Shown: piece by piece, positions 7,564 through 16,643 of the stretch | Layout of the letters: each line of letters begins with the position of its first letter | How positions within the stretch are numbered: the first letter of the stretch is position 1 | Origin: Lactonifactor longoviformis DSM 17459 | Lineage (GTDB): Bacteria > Bacillota > Clostridia > Lachnospirales > Lachnospiraceae | DNA length: 64,000 nt | Assembly: GCF_900129135.1 (NCBI RefSeq) | Contig: NZ_FQVI01000003.1 | Span: 62,001-126,000 of the forward strand | Direction of reading: 5' to 3' | The notes under the pieces: generated by a model | What the model saw: the letters and a program-made list of their open reading frames with translations, nothing else | Told to the model about the DNA's origin: nothing | The model's database searches: none | Translations under genes and position numbers: made by a program

Positions 7564-8810
7564 GTCACTGTCCGTGAGGGCAGTGTGGATTGAAATAAGA
7601 CGGGGTGCGGGGCCCCGACGTAAGGGCCGGCGGTCACTGTCCGTGAGGGCAGTGTGGATTGAAATACCTCATTCCTAATCCATATTACACCGCTTCCCGG
7701 TCACTGTCCGTGAGGGCAGTGTGGATTGAAATAATGTTGATGTGGATTATCTGCTTAGTGGTGTAAAGTCACTGTCCGTGAGGGCAGTGTGGATTGAAAT
7801 TATGATTGCGGCATTGGTTGACTATACAGGAGAAAGTCACTGTCCGTGAGGGCAGTGTGGATTGAAATTATCAGTTCCTCTGACAGCTCGGTATATCTCC
7901 CGTCACTGTCCGTGAGGGCAGTGTGGATTGAAATGCCGGGATCGGAGTCACCAGTAATGGTATGAAAGGTCACTGTCCGTGAGGGCAGTGTGGATTGAAA
8001 TAATGGCATCGAAAATATTACGAGCCTGGACAATTGTCACTGTCCGTGAGGGCAGTGTGGATTGAAATTATTATGTGCAAATAGTTAGATGGGAGGTGGT
8101 AAACGTCACTGTCCGTGAGGGCAGTGTGGATTGAAATTCCGCTTGCCCGGTATTAAGTTAATCTCTTAACTTGTCACTGTCCGTGAGGGCAGTGTGGATT
8201 GAAATTGGATTCAACCGATATCAATCACAGAATATCCTGGTCACTGTCCGTGAGGGCAGTGTGGATTGAAATTTGAGACGGTTTAATACACTAGCTGCTT
8301 CATCCAGTCACTGTCCGTGAGGGCAGTGTGGATTGAAATCATTAAAACTTTTGTCATCTCTAGCAATTCGTTCGTCACTGTCCGTGAGGGCAGTGTGGAT
8401 TGAAATTGCAGAAGATACCAAATCGTGCTGTTGAGTGGGTTGTCACTGTCCGTGAGGGCAGTGTGGATTGAAATATGACCATATACAGAGAATGGGAGGC
8501 GGGTGAGGGTCACTGTCCGTGAGGGCAGTGTGGATTGAAATAACAACTTTGAAGATCGGGATTACAGCCACGATGAAGTCACTGTCCGTGAGGGCAGTGT
8601 GGATTGAAATCCCAGTTCATAGATATTGTTCAAGCGCACATCACGTCACTGTCCGTGAGGGCAGTGTGGATTGAAATACATTGTACCATGGGTTTATTTC
8701 CGTTCCATATGTCACTGTCTGTGAGGGCAGTGTGGATTGAAATTTTTGAATCTGAACGATGTTGTCAACACCAAGATGCCGCTGTCCGTGAGGGCGGTGT
8801 GAATTGAAAT
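7564..8810 (+). CRISPR. CRISPR array, 19 repeats and 18 spacers, type I-C-like repeat, no cas genes nearby
   Basis: A 33-base repeat begins GTCACTGTCCGTGAGGGCAG and ends TGTGGATTGAAAT. Repeats start at 7564, 7633, 7700, 7768, 7836, 7902, 7969, 8036, 8105, 8173, 8240, 8307, 8374, 8442, 8509, 8578, 8645, 8711 and 8778. Spacers are 33-36 bases. The repeat folds into an eight-pair stem (CACTGTCC / GGGCAGTG, one G-U) with a GTGA loop, and the ATTGAAAT end is that of type I-C repeats. Repeat 18 has one change and repeat 19 four, marking the old, leader-distal end. No cas gene is visible in the 64 kb, so any interference machinery must lie elsewhere. Confidence 0.97.
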
Positions 8811-9177
8811 TTGTTCGTCCTGAATATAGGTTCTAAAAACATTTTTATAAGCTCCTTAAAAAGTAATTTAATAATAAAGACAGAGGAAGCTGAATCCTCT
8901 GAACGGCGCATTAAGAGCTGGTATCATAAGTATGATACTGGCTTTTTTTGATGGAAAAATGCACAAAGAAACATAAATATCTGGATACCCGGAAGCAAAA
9001 AACAACGTATATTGATGTGAATTTAGAGAAATATGCAGTAAAAGTACTAAATAAAAGGCTAAATACTCCCAAAAAAGTGAAAAAGTATACAGTCAGAATT
9101 AAAAAGTGAAAGAGACAAAAATTAAAAAGTGTTAGGATTACACCATAAGAAAACAATACGGGACGGAGGAGAGTTAG
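8811..9177. other. non-coding stretch after the CRISPR array
   Basis: It holds one strong terminator (annotated separately) and an A-rich stretch in which the octamer AAAAAGTG occurs three times (9072, 9101, 9124), twice within the longer AATTAAAAAGTG. These could be operator half-sites for the following operon. A 52-codon lysine-rich frame at 8951-9109 has no ribosome binding site. The GGAGGAG of the next gene lies at 9165-9171. Confidence 0.5.
8916..8949 (+). terminator. intrinsic terminator downstream of the CRISPR array
   Basis: AGCTGGTATCAT pairs with ATGATACTGGCT around an AAGT loop, followed by a T-run. It would end the CRISPR precursor transcript before the sugar-acid operon. Confidence 0.85.
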
Positions 9178-9975
9178 ATGAGAGAGGATAGATTCTCTTT
9201 AGATGGAAAAGTAGCCCTGGTTACAGGGGGTGCTTATGGAATTGGGTTTGCTATGGCGCGTGCATTAGCGGAGGCAGGAGCGAAGATCGCTTTTAACTGC
9301 AGGAGCAGAGAGCACAGGGATCAGGCACTGGAAGAATATAAACAGATTGGGATCACGGCCCAGGGATATCTCTGTGACGTAACACAGGAGGAGGAAGTTC
9401 GTACCATGACTGCAGAGATCGCAAAGACTCTGGGGACGGTAGATATACTGGTAAACAATGCAGGAATTATTAAGCGGATCCCAATGCATGAGACTAGTGT
9501 AGAGGAATTTCGAAAGGTAGTGGATATAGATTTAAACGCTCCCTTTATTATGGCAAAGGCAGTGATTCCCGGCATGATAAAAAAAGGACACGGCAAAATT
9601 ATTAATGTGTGTTCTATGATGAGTGAGCTGGGGCGGGAGACCGTGTCTGCATATGCTGCGGCCAAGGGGGGACTGAAGATGCTTACAAAGAACATTGCAT
9701 CAGAATATGGGGGATACAACATACAGTGCAACGGGATTGGCCCGGGCTATATTGCCACCCCTCAGACAGAACCTCTGAGAAGGCCTCAGGAGAATGGCGA
9801 GAGGCATCCTTTTGATCAGTTTATTATCTCCAGAACACCGGCTTCACGGTGGGGCACTCCGGAAGATTTGGCTGGTCCGGCTGTATTTCTGGCATCTTCG
9901 GCGTCCGACTTTGTTAACGGACATATTTTGTATGTAGACGGAGGTATCCTGGCATACATCGGAAAGCAGCCGTAA
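9178..9975 (+). CDS. SDR-family oxidoreductase, gluconate 5-dehydrogenase-like
   Basis: A classical short-chain dehydrogenase of 265 residues. The cofactor motif TGGAYGIG is near residue 16, NNAG near 93, and the catalytic Ser with YAAAK near 160-164. Similarity is greatest to the gluconate/idonate 5-dehydrogenase (IdnO) branch, which interconverts 5-ketogluconate and gluconate with NAD(P)H. It is the first gene of an operon with a Zn-dehydrogenase, a CUT1 importer and an enolase-superfamily enzyme, fitting oxidation of a hexonate or related sugar acid. GGAGGAG precedes the ATG. The exact substrate is not shown by the sequence. Confidence 0.85.
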   Translation: MREDRFSLDGKVALVTGGAYGIGFAMARALAEAGAKIAFNCRSREHRDQALEEYKQIGITAQGYLCDVTQEEEVRTMTAEIAKTLGTVDILVNNAGIIKRIPMHETSVEEFRKVVDIDLNAPFIMAKAVIPGMIKKGHGKIINVCSMMSELGRETVSAYAAAKGGLKMLTKNIASEYGGYNIQCNGIGPGYIATPQTEPLRRPQENGERHPFDQFIISRTPASRWGTPEDLAGPAVFLASSASDFVNGHILYVDGGILAYIGKQP

Positions 9976-10015
9976 AGGCGGGAGTGTTTGAAATCATGGA
10001 AAAGAGGAAAAGAAG

Positions 10016-11029
10016 ATGAGAGCAGCAAAGCTTATAAGTGCGGGAAAAATTGAGATAGAAGAGACAGAGAAACCGGTGATTATGCATCCCGATGAGGTGC
10101 TGGTAGAAGTGAAAGCCGTGGGAATCTGCGGAACGGACTTACATATTTTTCGGGGAGAGAGGGATGATGTAGAGCTTCCCCGTGTTATGGGACATGAATT
10201 ATCCGGGATTGTAAGAGAGACAGGAGCGCAGGTGACCCGGGTGAAGACAGGCGACAGGGTGGTTTTGGATCCGGTATTTGCCTGTGGAGAGTGTAAAACC
10301 TGTAAATGCGGCCATGTGAATGTGTGCAGCAGCGTAAAGTGTTATGGTGTGCAGATGGACGGGGGATTTCAAGATTATATTGTAGTGGAGGAAAGTCATC
10401 TCTATCCGTTTGGGGAAGATGTTTCCTTTGAAGCGGCAGCTTTGGCGGAACCATTTTCTATTGCCGCCAATATAGTGGCAAGGACCGGGATTATGCCTGA
10501 AGACAAAGTGGTTGTTATGGGCAGCGGAACCATTGGACTTTGCATTGTACAAGCCATAAAAGGGATTGGGGCAGAGGTTCTGGTATCAGATGTGGTTGAC
10601 TCCAAACTATCCAGAGCAAAGGAAGCCGGTGCGGACGATACTGTATACAGCAGAGTACACTCTCTGGAGGATGCTGTTGAGGGGTTTGCCCCCGGAGGTG
10701 CAGACGTGGTGATAGACGCGGTAGGGATTGCAGCTCTGACTGAGCAGATGCCTGACCTGGCGGCGCCGGCCGGCCGGCTGGCCGTCATTGGGTTTGACGG
10801 AGAGCCTGCAGGGATACCGCCGGTTAAAATCACAAAAAAGGAATTGACGATTGTGGGATCCAGGATGAACTGCCGCAGATTTCCGAAGGTGATGGAGTGG
10901 CTCAGAGAGGGAAAAATTAACGAAGAGCTTATGATTTCCAGGAAATATCCGGTGGAAGAGATTCAGAGGGCGTTTGAAGAAACCCTGGCGGACGGGCAGG
11001 ATACAGTCAAAACTTTAATTTTGTTTTAG
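10016..11029 (+). CDS. zinc-dependent medium-chain dehydrogenase (sorbitol/idonate dehydrogenase type)
   Basis: The 337-residue protein has catalytic-zinc motifs CGTDLH (near residue 39) and GHE (near 60), the structural-zinc cluster CGECKTCKCGHVNVC (near 90) and the Rossmann GSGTIG (near 168). This is the sorbitol/threonine/L-idonate dehydrogenase layout. It probably oxidises a secondary hydroxyl of a sugar acid or polyol with NAD+, working with the SDR encoded 40 bases upstream. AAAAGAGG-type ribosome binding bases precede the ATG. Confidence 0.85.
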   Translation: MRAAKLISAGKIEIEETEKPVIMHPDEVLVEVKAVGICGTDLHIFRGERDDVELPRVMGHELSGIVRETGAQVTRVKTGDRVVLDPVFACGECKTCKCGHVNVCSSVKCYGVQMDGGFQDYIVVEESHLYPFGEDVSFEAAALAEPFSIAANIVARTGIMPEDKVVVMGSGTIGLCIVQAIKGIGAEVLVSDVVDSKLSRAKEAGADDTVYSRVHSLEDAVEGFAPGGADVVIDAVGIAALTEQMPDLAAPAGRLAVIGFDGEPAGIPPVKITKKELTIVGSRMNCRRFPKVMEWLREGKINEELMISRKYPVEEIQRAFEETLADGQDTVKTLILF

Positions 11030-11086
11030 AAACATTCGCAGAGGGCTGACAGCACAAGGAAGGCCCCCGAACGAAGGAGGTAGAAA

Positions 11087-11980
11087 ATGAAGAAAAAAAT
11101 ATTTGGAAAAAACGCCCGGCCGTATCTGATGCTGCTTCCCACATTTGCGATCATTGGGATATTTATGCTGTATCCGATTTTTAATACATTTTTTCTTAGT
11201 ACTCAAAATCATGTACTCACGAATATGAAGGATGCAGGGTTTGTGGGGCTGGACAATTTCAAAACCCTGCTGCAGGATGAGACGTTTATAAAAGCAGCGG
11301 GCAATTCACTCTGGTGGACGGTAGTAAATGTGGGGCTGCAGGCATTTTTTGGCCTTCTGGTTGCCCTGCTGCTGAATATGAAATTTAAAGGGAGAGGATT
11401 ATTCCGTGCCCTGATGTTTACCCCCTGGGCTGTGGGAGGAATTCTGGTAGCTCTGATCTGGAGCTTTATGTTTAACGAAAGTGTTGGGGTAGTGGGAGAT
11501 TTGCTGATGAAGTTTGGAATATTGGATCATCGTATGTCGTGGTTTTCCGACGGAACACTTTCCATGTGGGCGCTGACAATAGCCAATACCTGGAGAGGAA
11601 TTCCCTTTTTTGCTATCAGTATACTTTCCAGCCTTCAGACCATATCAGTTGAAATATATGAATCTGCCGATGTAGACGGGGCAAATGCCTGGACAAAGTT
11701 CTGGAAGATAACACTGCCGCTTATAAAGGATACCTTACTGCTGACGATCTTACTTCGTACAATCTGGACATTGAATGTGGTAGATATCATCTATGGAATG
11801 ACAAAGGGAGGACCCAATTTCTCAACTCTTACCATTCCGGTATATATCATGATGGTCTTTAATGATACTCTGGATGCGGGATATGCTTCTGCCATGGCTG
11901 TGCTGATGATTCTGGCCCTGCTGATCTTTTCTGCCATCTATCTTAAGGTTGGAAAATATGGAGAGGAGGAGTACTACTAA
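11087..11980 (+). CDS. carbohydrate ABC transporter permease, MalF/UgpA type (CUT1)
   Basis: A 297-residue protein with six predicted membrane segments; the cytoplasmic EAA loop reads ESADVDGANAWTKFWKITLP near residue 190, the contact site for the ATPase. It forms half of the transmembrane channel with the next gene product. GAAGGAGG lies shortly before the ATG. Its stop overlaps the start of the next permease (TAATG). No ATP-binding subunit is encoded in this operon. Confidence 0.92.
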   Translation: MKKKIFGKNARPYLMLLPTFAIIGIFMLYPIFNTFFLSTQNHVLTNMKDAGFVGLDNFKTLLQDETFIKAAGNSLWWTVVNVGLQAFFGLLVALLLNMKFKGRGLFRALMFTPWAVGGILVALIWSFMFNESVGVVGDLLMKFGILDHRMSWFSDGTLSMWALTIANTWRGIPFFAISILSSLQTISVEIYESADVDGANAWTKFWKITLPLIKDTLLLTILLRTIWTLNVVDIIYGMTKGGPNFSTLTIPVYIMMVFNDTLDAGYASAMAVLMILALLIFSAIYLKVGKYGEEEYY

Positions 11981-12822
11981 TGAATAAAAAGACAAAAAAA
12001 GGGCTGCGTAAATTCTTCGGCTGTTATCTGCCGATTCTACTGTTTACGGCTTTTATTATCTTCCCCTTCTACTGGTTTTTGTGTACTTCACTGAAGGAGG
12101 AGGGCAGCATCATGGAACTTCCTATCCGATATCTGCCCACGCCGTTTACTCTGGACAACTATAAGAATATGCTGGCAAGTATGGGCTTTGATAAATACTT
12201 TGTGAACAGTCTGATAGTCTCGGTGGTAACTACAGTCATCATTATGATTGTGTCAATCTGGGGAGGATTTGCAATCTCAAGATACAAGTTCAGAGGCAAA
12301 AAACTTACATTTTTTATGCTTTTGATTACGCAGATGCTGCCAGGCGTTGTAATATTGATTCCTCTGTTTACCATATTTAACAAGCTGGGGCTGATTAATA
12401 ATCTTTGGTCTCTGATTATTACGAATACTACGGTAAATCTGCCGTTCTGTATGATTATGATGAGTGGATTCTTTTCAGGGATTCCGGCTACGCTGGAGGA
12501 AGCGGCTCAGATTGACGGATGTTCTATTTGGAAAGCCATATTTAAAATTGTGGTTCCATCCATTATGCCTGGTGTGGTATCCAGCAGCGCATTTGCATTT
12601 GTGAATTCCTGGAACGAGTTTGTATATGCTTTGAATTTTATTAATGATTCCAGTAAGTTTACCCTTCCGGTTGGGCTGAGTATGATGAAAGGTGAGTTCA
12701 CTGTAAATTATGGAGGGCTGGCTGCGGGAACAATCGTTGCACTGATACCGGTACTGCTGATATTCTGTTATATTCAGAAATACCTGGTAGAGGGGATGTC
12801 CGCCGGGGCTGTAAAGGGTTAA
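11980..12822 (+). CDS. carbohydrate ABC transporter permease, MalG/UgpE type (CUT1)
   Basis: The 280-residue partner permease has six hydrophobic segments and the EAA loop EEAAQIDGCSIWKAIFKIVVP near residue 172. It overlaps the upstream permease by one base (TAATG), the usual coupling of CUT1 permease pairs. With the lipoprotein at 14044 it makes a complete importer apart from the ATPase, which in Firmicutes is often a shared MsmK/MsiK-type protein encoded elsewhere. Confidence 0.92.
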   Translation: MNKKTKKGLRKFFGCYLPILLFTAFIIFPFYWFLCTSLKEEGSIMELPIRYLPTPFTLDNYKNMLASMGFDKYFVNSLIVSVVTTVIIMIVSIWGGFAISRYKFRGKKLTFFMLLITQMLPGVVILIPLFTIFNKLGLINNLWSLIITNTTVNLPFCMIMMSGFFSGIPATLEEAAQIDGCSIWKAIFKIVVPSIMPGVVSSSAFAFVNSWNEFVYALNFINDSSKFTLPVGLSMMKGEFTVNYGGLAAGTIVALIPVLLIFCYIQKYLVEGMSAGAVKG

Positions 12823-12849
12823 AACAATAACCATAAGGAGAATACATAG

Positions 12850-14031
12850 ATGAGATATAAGGAAAACTGGGAAGAGACAAAGGAAAAATGGCGGCGGTAC
12901 TGGAAGCATGAGAACACAGGGAGACCTCTCATGTGCGTGATAGCCAGAAAACCGGAGATAGAGGAGGCTGCGCAAACTAAGGAGGCTGCCGATGTGTGCC
13001 GCAGTGAGGGGCGGTATTACTGCCTTCCGGAAGAATTAAACTGTAAAACCCCCGAGGAAAAATACCTGAACGCAGAAAAAATAGTGGGAAGATACCGGCA
13101 TTTTTGTGAGACTCATGAGTTCCTGGGAGAAAGCTTTCCGAATATGAATGTGGACTTCGGACCGGGAAGTATGGCGGCCTATCTGGGATCAGACATTGTA
13201 TTTAATGATGATACCATCTGGTTTGAACCCTGCATTGACGATTGGGAGGGGCAGCCGCCCTTTGCATTCCGGGAGGACAACCCGTGGTTTAAGCGTCATA
13301 TGGAACTTACAAAGGAGTGTGCGGCGCTGGCTGGGGACGACTTTTATGTCTGTATTCCGGATTTGATGGAGAATCTGGATGTGATAGCAGCACTGAGAGG
13401 CCCAATGCCTATGATTTATGACTTGATAGAGGAACCGGAAGAAATTGAAGCCCGGGTAAAACAGATTGGGGATCTCTACTTTGAATACTATGACAGATTT
13501 TATGAACTTGTGCGGAACCAAAAAGATCAGGGCAGTGCCTATATGGTATTCCAGATCTGGGGGGAGGGAAAGACAGCTAAACTGCAGTGTGATTTTGGAG
13601 CGATGATATCCCCGGATCATTTCCGGAAGTTTGTATTGGACTCCCTGAAGGAACAGGCGTCGAAGCTGGATCAGGTGGTTTACCATCTGGACGGGCCGGA
13701 CAATATCAAGCACCTGGATGCCATTCTTGAAGTTGATGGTATCGATGCAATCCAGTGGACAAGCGGGGACGCAGGCCCGGACGGAACCCTGGAAAAATGG
13801 GATGAGATTTATGATAAGGCCATAGCCGCAGGAAAATCTATATGGGTGAAGGTATATACCGGGGAATTTGAAGACTGGCTGAATAATGCAGACAGACTGG
13901 TCAAACGTTACGGCTCTCACAGTTTATTCCTGCATTTTCCGGAGATGTCTAAGGAACAGGCAGAGTATCTTCTGGATTATGCGGAAAAAAACTGGCGGGA
14001 TATAGAAGGAACATTTAAAATAAAAGAGTAA
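12850..14031 (+). CDS. uroporphyrinogen decarboxylase (URO-D) superfamily protein lacking the zinc H-x-C motif
   Basis: The 393-residue sequence has the URO-D/MtaA TIM-barrel order: a central CDFGAMISPDHFRKFV segment and a strand reading VVYHLDGPDNI followed by DAIQW. In cobalamin methyltransferases of this superfamily the equivalent segment is HSCG, where His and Cys bind zinc. Here it is HLDG, so the Cys is absent. It is clearly not haem-pathway HemE given its place between sugar permeases and the binding protein. The function is unknown; a role in processing the imported compound is an inference. AAGGAG precedes the ATG. Confidence 0.7.
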   Translation: MRYKENWEETKEKWRRYWKHENTGRPLMCVIARKPEIEEAAQTKEAADVCRSEGRYYCLPEELNCKTPEEKYLNAEKIVGRYRHFCETHEFLGESFPNMNVDFGPGSMAAYLGSDIVFNDDTIWFEPCIDDWEGQPPFAFREDNPWFKRHMELTKECAALAGDDFYVCIPDLMENLDVIAALRGPMPMIYDLIEEPEEIEARVKQIGDLYFEYYDRFYELVRNQKDQGSAYMVFQIWGEGKTAKLQCDFGAMISPDHFRKFVLDSLKEQASKLDQVVYHLDGPDNIKHLDAILEVDGIDAIQWTSGDAGPDGTLEKWDEIYDKAIAAGKSIWVKVYTGEFEDWLNNADRLVKRYGSHSLFLHFPEMSKEQAEYLLDYAEKNWRDIEGTFKIKE

Positions 14032-14043
14032 AGGAGAATTGCA

Positions 14044-15399
14044 ATGAGAAAGAAAAGACTTATGGGGTTACTTCTGACAGGTGTACTGAGTGTGACAATG
14101 CTGGCAGGCTGCGGAGGCAATGGCGGGGAAAAGACATCTTCCGGGAGCAAGGACGAGGGAAAGCAGCAGGAGGCATCCGGGGAAAAGCAAACCATAGAAT
14201 TCTGGTACCATGATGGGAACCCTACATCAAACCCGATATTTGAGGAGCTGATAAAACGCTTTGAGGATAAATATCCTCAGTATGAGGTGAAGTATGTAGG
14301 GCTGCCCGCTGATTCCTATCTGCAGAAATACAATACAGCAGTGGCGACGAACACTGTGCCGGATGTAGTGAGTATCCGTGATATGGATGTTTCCTCGTTT
14401 ATTAATCAGGATGCCCTGATGTGCCTGGACGATGTGTATGAAGAATTTCCTGAAAAGGAGAATCTGAATGAGGCTGTAATCGAGGCAACTCGTCTATGTT
14501 CCATTGATAAGAAACTGTATTGCCTGCCCCAGTATATTACCACAGATATTTCCTGGTGCAATACGCAGCTGATGAAAGAAAAAGGCATTGAAGTGCCTAA
14601 GACACTGGATGAATTTATGGAGGACTGCGAAAAATATGCAGATCCGGACAATGGTTCTTACTTCTACTCTCTGAGGGGCGGGGCCGGTTCTATGGAGAAT
14701 CTGTTTGATTTTATTTTTACTTACGCAGATCAGGACAGTATGTTTGATGAAGAAGGAAATTGTGTTCTTTCCCAGCCCATTTTTGCGGAGGCCATGGATA
14801 AGTATGCAAGTATATACTGGAATGGATGGACTTCCAAAGACAGTGTAACAAACAGTTTTAAAGAAATGGTAGCTGAATTCGGTTCTAAGACCAGTATGTA
14901 TATCAGCCACAATTCATCCTCCCTTGCAGAACATAAAAAGAATCTGGGGGAAGGAAACTTTGAAAATGTAATTGCGCCTGCTAATAAACAGGGAAATGTG
15001 GTAACCAAGAATTTGTCTTTCACAGGATATTCGGTAATGGAAAATGCTAAAAATAAGGAAGGGGCTATTGCGTTTATTGAATATCTGGTCTCATGCGAGG
15101 GGGCTTCCTATCTCTGTGAGCAGGAAGGCAGAGTTCCTATCAATAACTTGATTTATGATGAAGAATGGTATAAAAACGATCCCTACAACGGTGTTTACAG
15201 GGAGCTGATGGAGGCTGAAAATGTAAAATTCCTTACCCATCCGGTATGGCTTACTCAGTGGAATGAATTCAGAAGCAAATATCAGGAGCCTGGATTCCAG
15301 GCCGTACTGCTGAAGGAGAAGACATCTGAGGAAGTCTTGAAGGAATGGGCAGATTATCTGACAGCAGCGCAGAAAGAGTATCTGGAGGCAAATAAATAG
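14044..15399 (+). CDS. CUT1 extracellular solute-binding lipoprotein
   Basis: The 451-residue protein begins with a lipoprotein signal peptide (basic start, hydrophobic run, lipobox LAGC near residue 20), then a low-complexity Gly/Ser/Lys/Glu linker and a type I sugar-binding fold (EFWYHDGNPTSN onward). It delivers a carbohydrate to the permeases encoded at 11087-12822. GGAG lies before the ATG. Only four bases separate it from the enolase-superfamily gene, so that enzyme is co-translated with the binding protein. Confidence 0.92.
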   Translation: MRKKRLMGLLLTGVLSVTMLAGCGGNGGEKTSSGSKDEGKQQEASGEKQTIEFWYHDGNPTSNPIFEELIKRFEDKYPQYEVKYVGLPADSYLQKYNTAVATNTVPDVVSIRDMDVSSFINQDALMCLDDVYEEFPEKENLNEAVIEATRLCSIDKKLYCLPQYITTDISWCNTQLMKEKGIEVPKTLDEFMEDCEKYADPDNGSYFYSLRGGAGSMENLFDFIFTYADQDSMFDEEGNCVLSQPIFAEAMDKYASIYWNGWTSKDSVTNSFKEMVAEFGSKTSMYISHNSSSLAEHKKNLGEGNFENVIAPANKQGNVVTKNLSFTGYSVMENAKNKEGAIAFIEYLVSCEGASYLCEQEGRVPINNLIYDEEWYKNDPYNGVYRELMEAENVKFLTHPVWLTQWNEFRSKYQEPGFQAVLLKEKTSEEVLKEWADYLTAAQKEYLEANK

Positions 15400-15403
15400 G
15401 GCA

Positions 15404-16537
15404 ATGGAAAAGGTAGATTATAGAAAAGCTTACCAGGAAAAAGTCAGGTTTGTCCGGGCAGAGCTATACGGATTTCGTCCGCTGAAACTGCCCAGAGAGT
15501 TCTGGGATTCTACAGGGGGACCGTTTGACACGGTTCCCGTGGATGCCTGGCTGATCCTGTACAATCAAAATGGCACGGCGGGGCAGTGTCCCTGTTCAGG
15601 AAGAATGAAACAGTTTTTGAAGCTCATTGTAGGAAGTGAAGAGAAAAGCTATAAGGACTGGTACCATATGCTCTACTGGGCAGTCCGAAACTGCGGTTTT
15701 TCAAGCGAAGCAGCAGTGGAACTGGGAAGACTGGATCTGGCCTTTCATGATATGATGGCAAAAGAAGAAAATCTTCCCCTCCACCGCTTTCTGGGAGCTG
15801 ACAGAGACTGGGTTGAAGTGTACGCCAGCGGATGCGGTACGAATCTGTCAGACCGGGAGATGGAAGAGGAAATAAAGTCTTTCCAGGCAGGAGGATATAC
15901 CACGTTCAAGATGAAATGTGCCGGTTCTTTTGGCACCTGCATTGACAGGGATGTGGAGCGGGTGCGGAAGGTGCGCTCCCTGCTTGGCCGTGAGGCAAGA
16001 CTGGCTATAGACGTGAATCAGCTTTGGAATGCAGAAGATGCGCTGAAATTTGCTGACAAAGTGGAAAAGTTTGATATTGCCTGGTTTGAGGAGCCGGTTC
16101 ATTCCTATGATATGACAGAGCTTGCCAAGCTGACAAAACAGTCGCCGATACCCATAGCTATGGGGGAGTCTCCCAGGTGCTATTATCCTATGGAATCCTA
16201 CGTAAGGGCAGGAGTTGCTCAGCTGCAGCCGATTCCCAGCAATCTCAGCTCGGTGGAGGATTGGATGAAGACAAAGCGGCTGGCAGTGGAGCACAATCTG
16301 GAGCTTACATCCGGCGGGTATTCCCATCTGACTGCGTCCTTTATTGCTACTGGCAGAGAAGAAGACATGGTAGAGTATCTGGTTCCTGTCATGCGGCCGT
16401 TTTACGATATTATGGAACTCAGGCCGGAGGAGAAGAACGGCAGGTTTTATCTGCCTCAGGAACCGGGAATCAGTATGTCCCCTGATATCCCAAGCCTTGA
16501 AAGAGGCGGCATGCTGAGCGGTAAGGAGTATTTTTGA
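15404..16537 (+). CDS. mandelate racemase / enolase superfamily enzyme, sugar-acid dehydratase type
   Basis: The 377-residue protein has the enolase-superfamily capping and barrel domains. The catalytic K-x-K is in FKMKC (near residue 168), and the magnesium ligands are in IDVNQLW, WFEEPV and MGES. A candidate general base His lies in SGGYSHLT. The Asp normally paired with that His (in LQPD-type strands) appears replaced in LQPIPSN. Members dehydrate acid sugars such as galactonate, gluconate or rhamnonate, which fits the two dehydrogenases upstream. Substrate unknown. It is the last enzyme gene of the operon. Confidence 0.82.
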   Translation: MEKVDYRKAYQEKVRFVRAELYGFRPLKLPREFWDSTGGPFDTVPVDAWLILYNQNGTAGQCPCSGRMKQFLKLIVGSEEKSYKDWYHMLYWAVRNCGFSSEAAVELGRLDLAFHDMMAKEENLPLHRFLGADRDWVEVYASGCGTNLSDREMEEEIKSFQAGGYTTFKMKCAGSFGTCIDRDVERVRKVRSLLGREARLAIDVNQLWNAEDALKFADKVEKFDIAWFEEPVHSYDMTELAKLTKQSPIPIAMGESPRCYYPMESYVRAGVAQLQPIPSNLSSVEDWMKTKRLAVEHNLELTSGGYSHLTASFIATGREEDMVEYLVPVMRPFYDIMELRPEEKNGRFYLPQEPGISMSPDIPSLERGGMLSGKEYF

Positions 16538-16578
16538 CACAAGTTAGTAAATGGAAATAGATATAGTGGCATAGAATG

Positions 16579-16643
16579 GAGGCACAAAAATGAGGCTGCC
16601 AGACAGAAAAAGAAAGATTTCTTTATCTGTCTGGCTGTGCCTC
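16579..16643 (+). other. long two-part RNA hairpin between the sugar operon and the YesM gene
   Basis: Outer arms GAGGCACA (16579-16586) and TGTGCCTC (16636-16643) enclose inner arms GCCAGACAGA (16598-16607) and TCTGTCTGGC (16626-16635). The right-hand arms are contiguous while the left-hand arms are separated by 11 bases. No T-run follows, so it is not a clear terminator. The GGAGG of the leader ORF at 16590 lies inside the outer arm. Confidence 0.6.

Noticed and set aside
7800-8807. Open frames running through the CRISPR repeats (7800-8033, 8283-8546 on the minus strand; 8604-8807 on the plus strand)
   Set aside because: They are built from the repeat unit read in one frame; the translations repeat the same peptide at each CRISPR repeat.
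8951-9109. 52-codon lysine-rich frame after the CRISPR terminator
   Set aside because: The ATG directly follows a terminator T-run and has no ribosome binding site; the composition reflects A-rich DNA.
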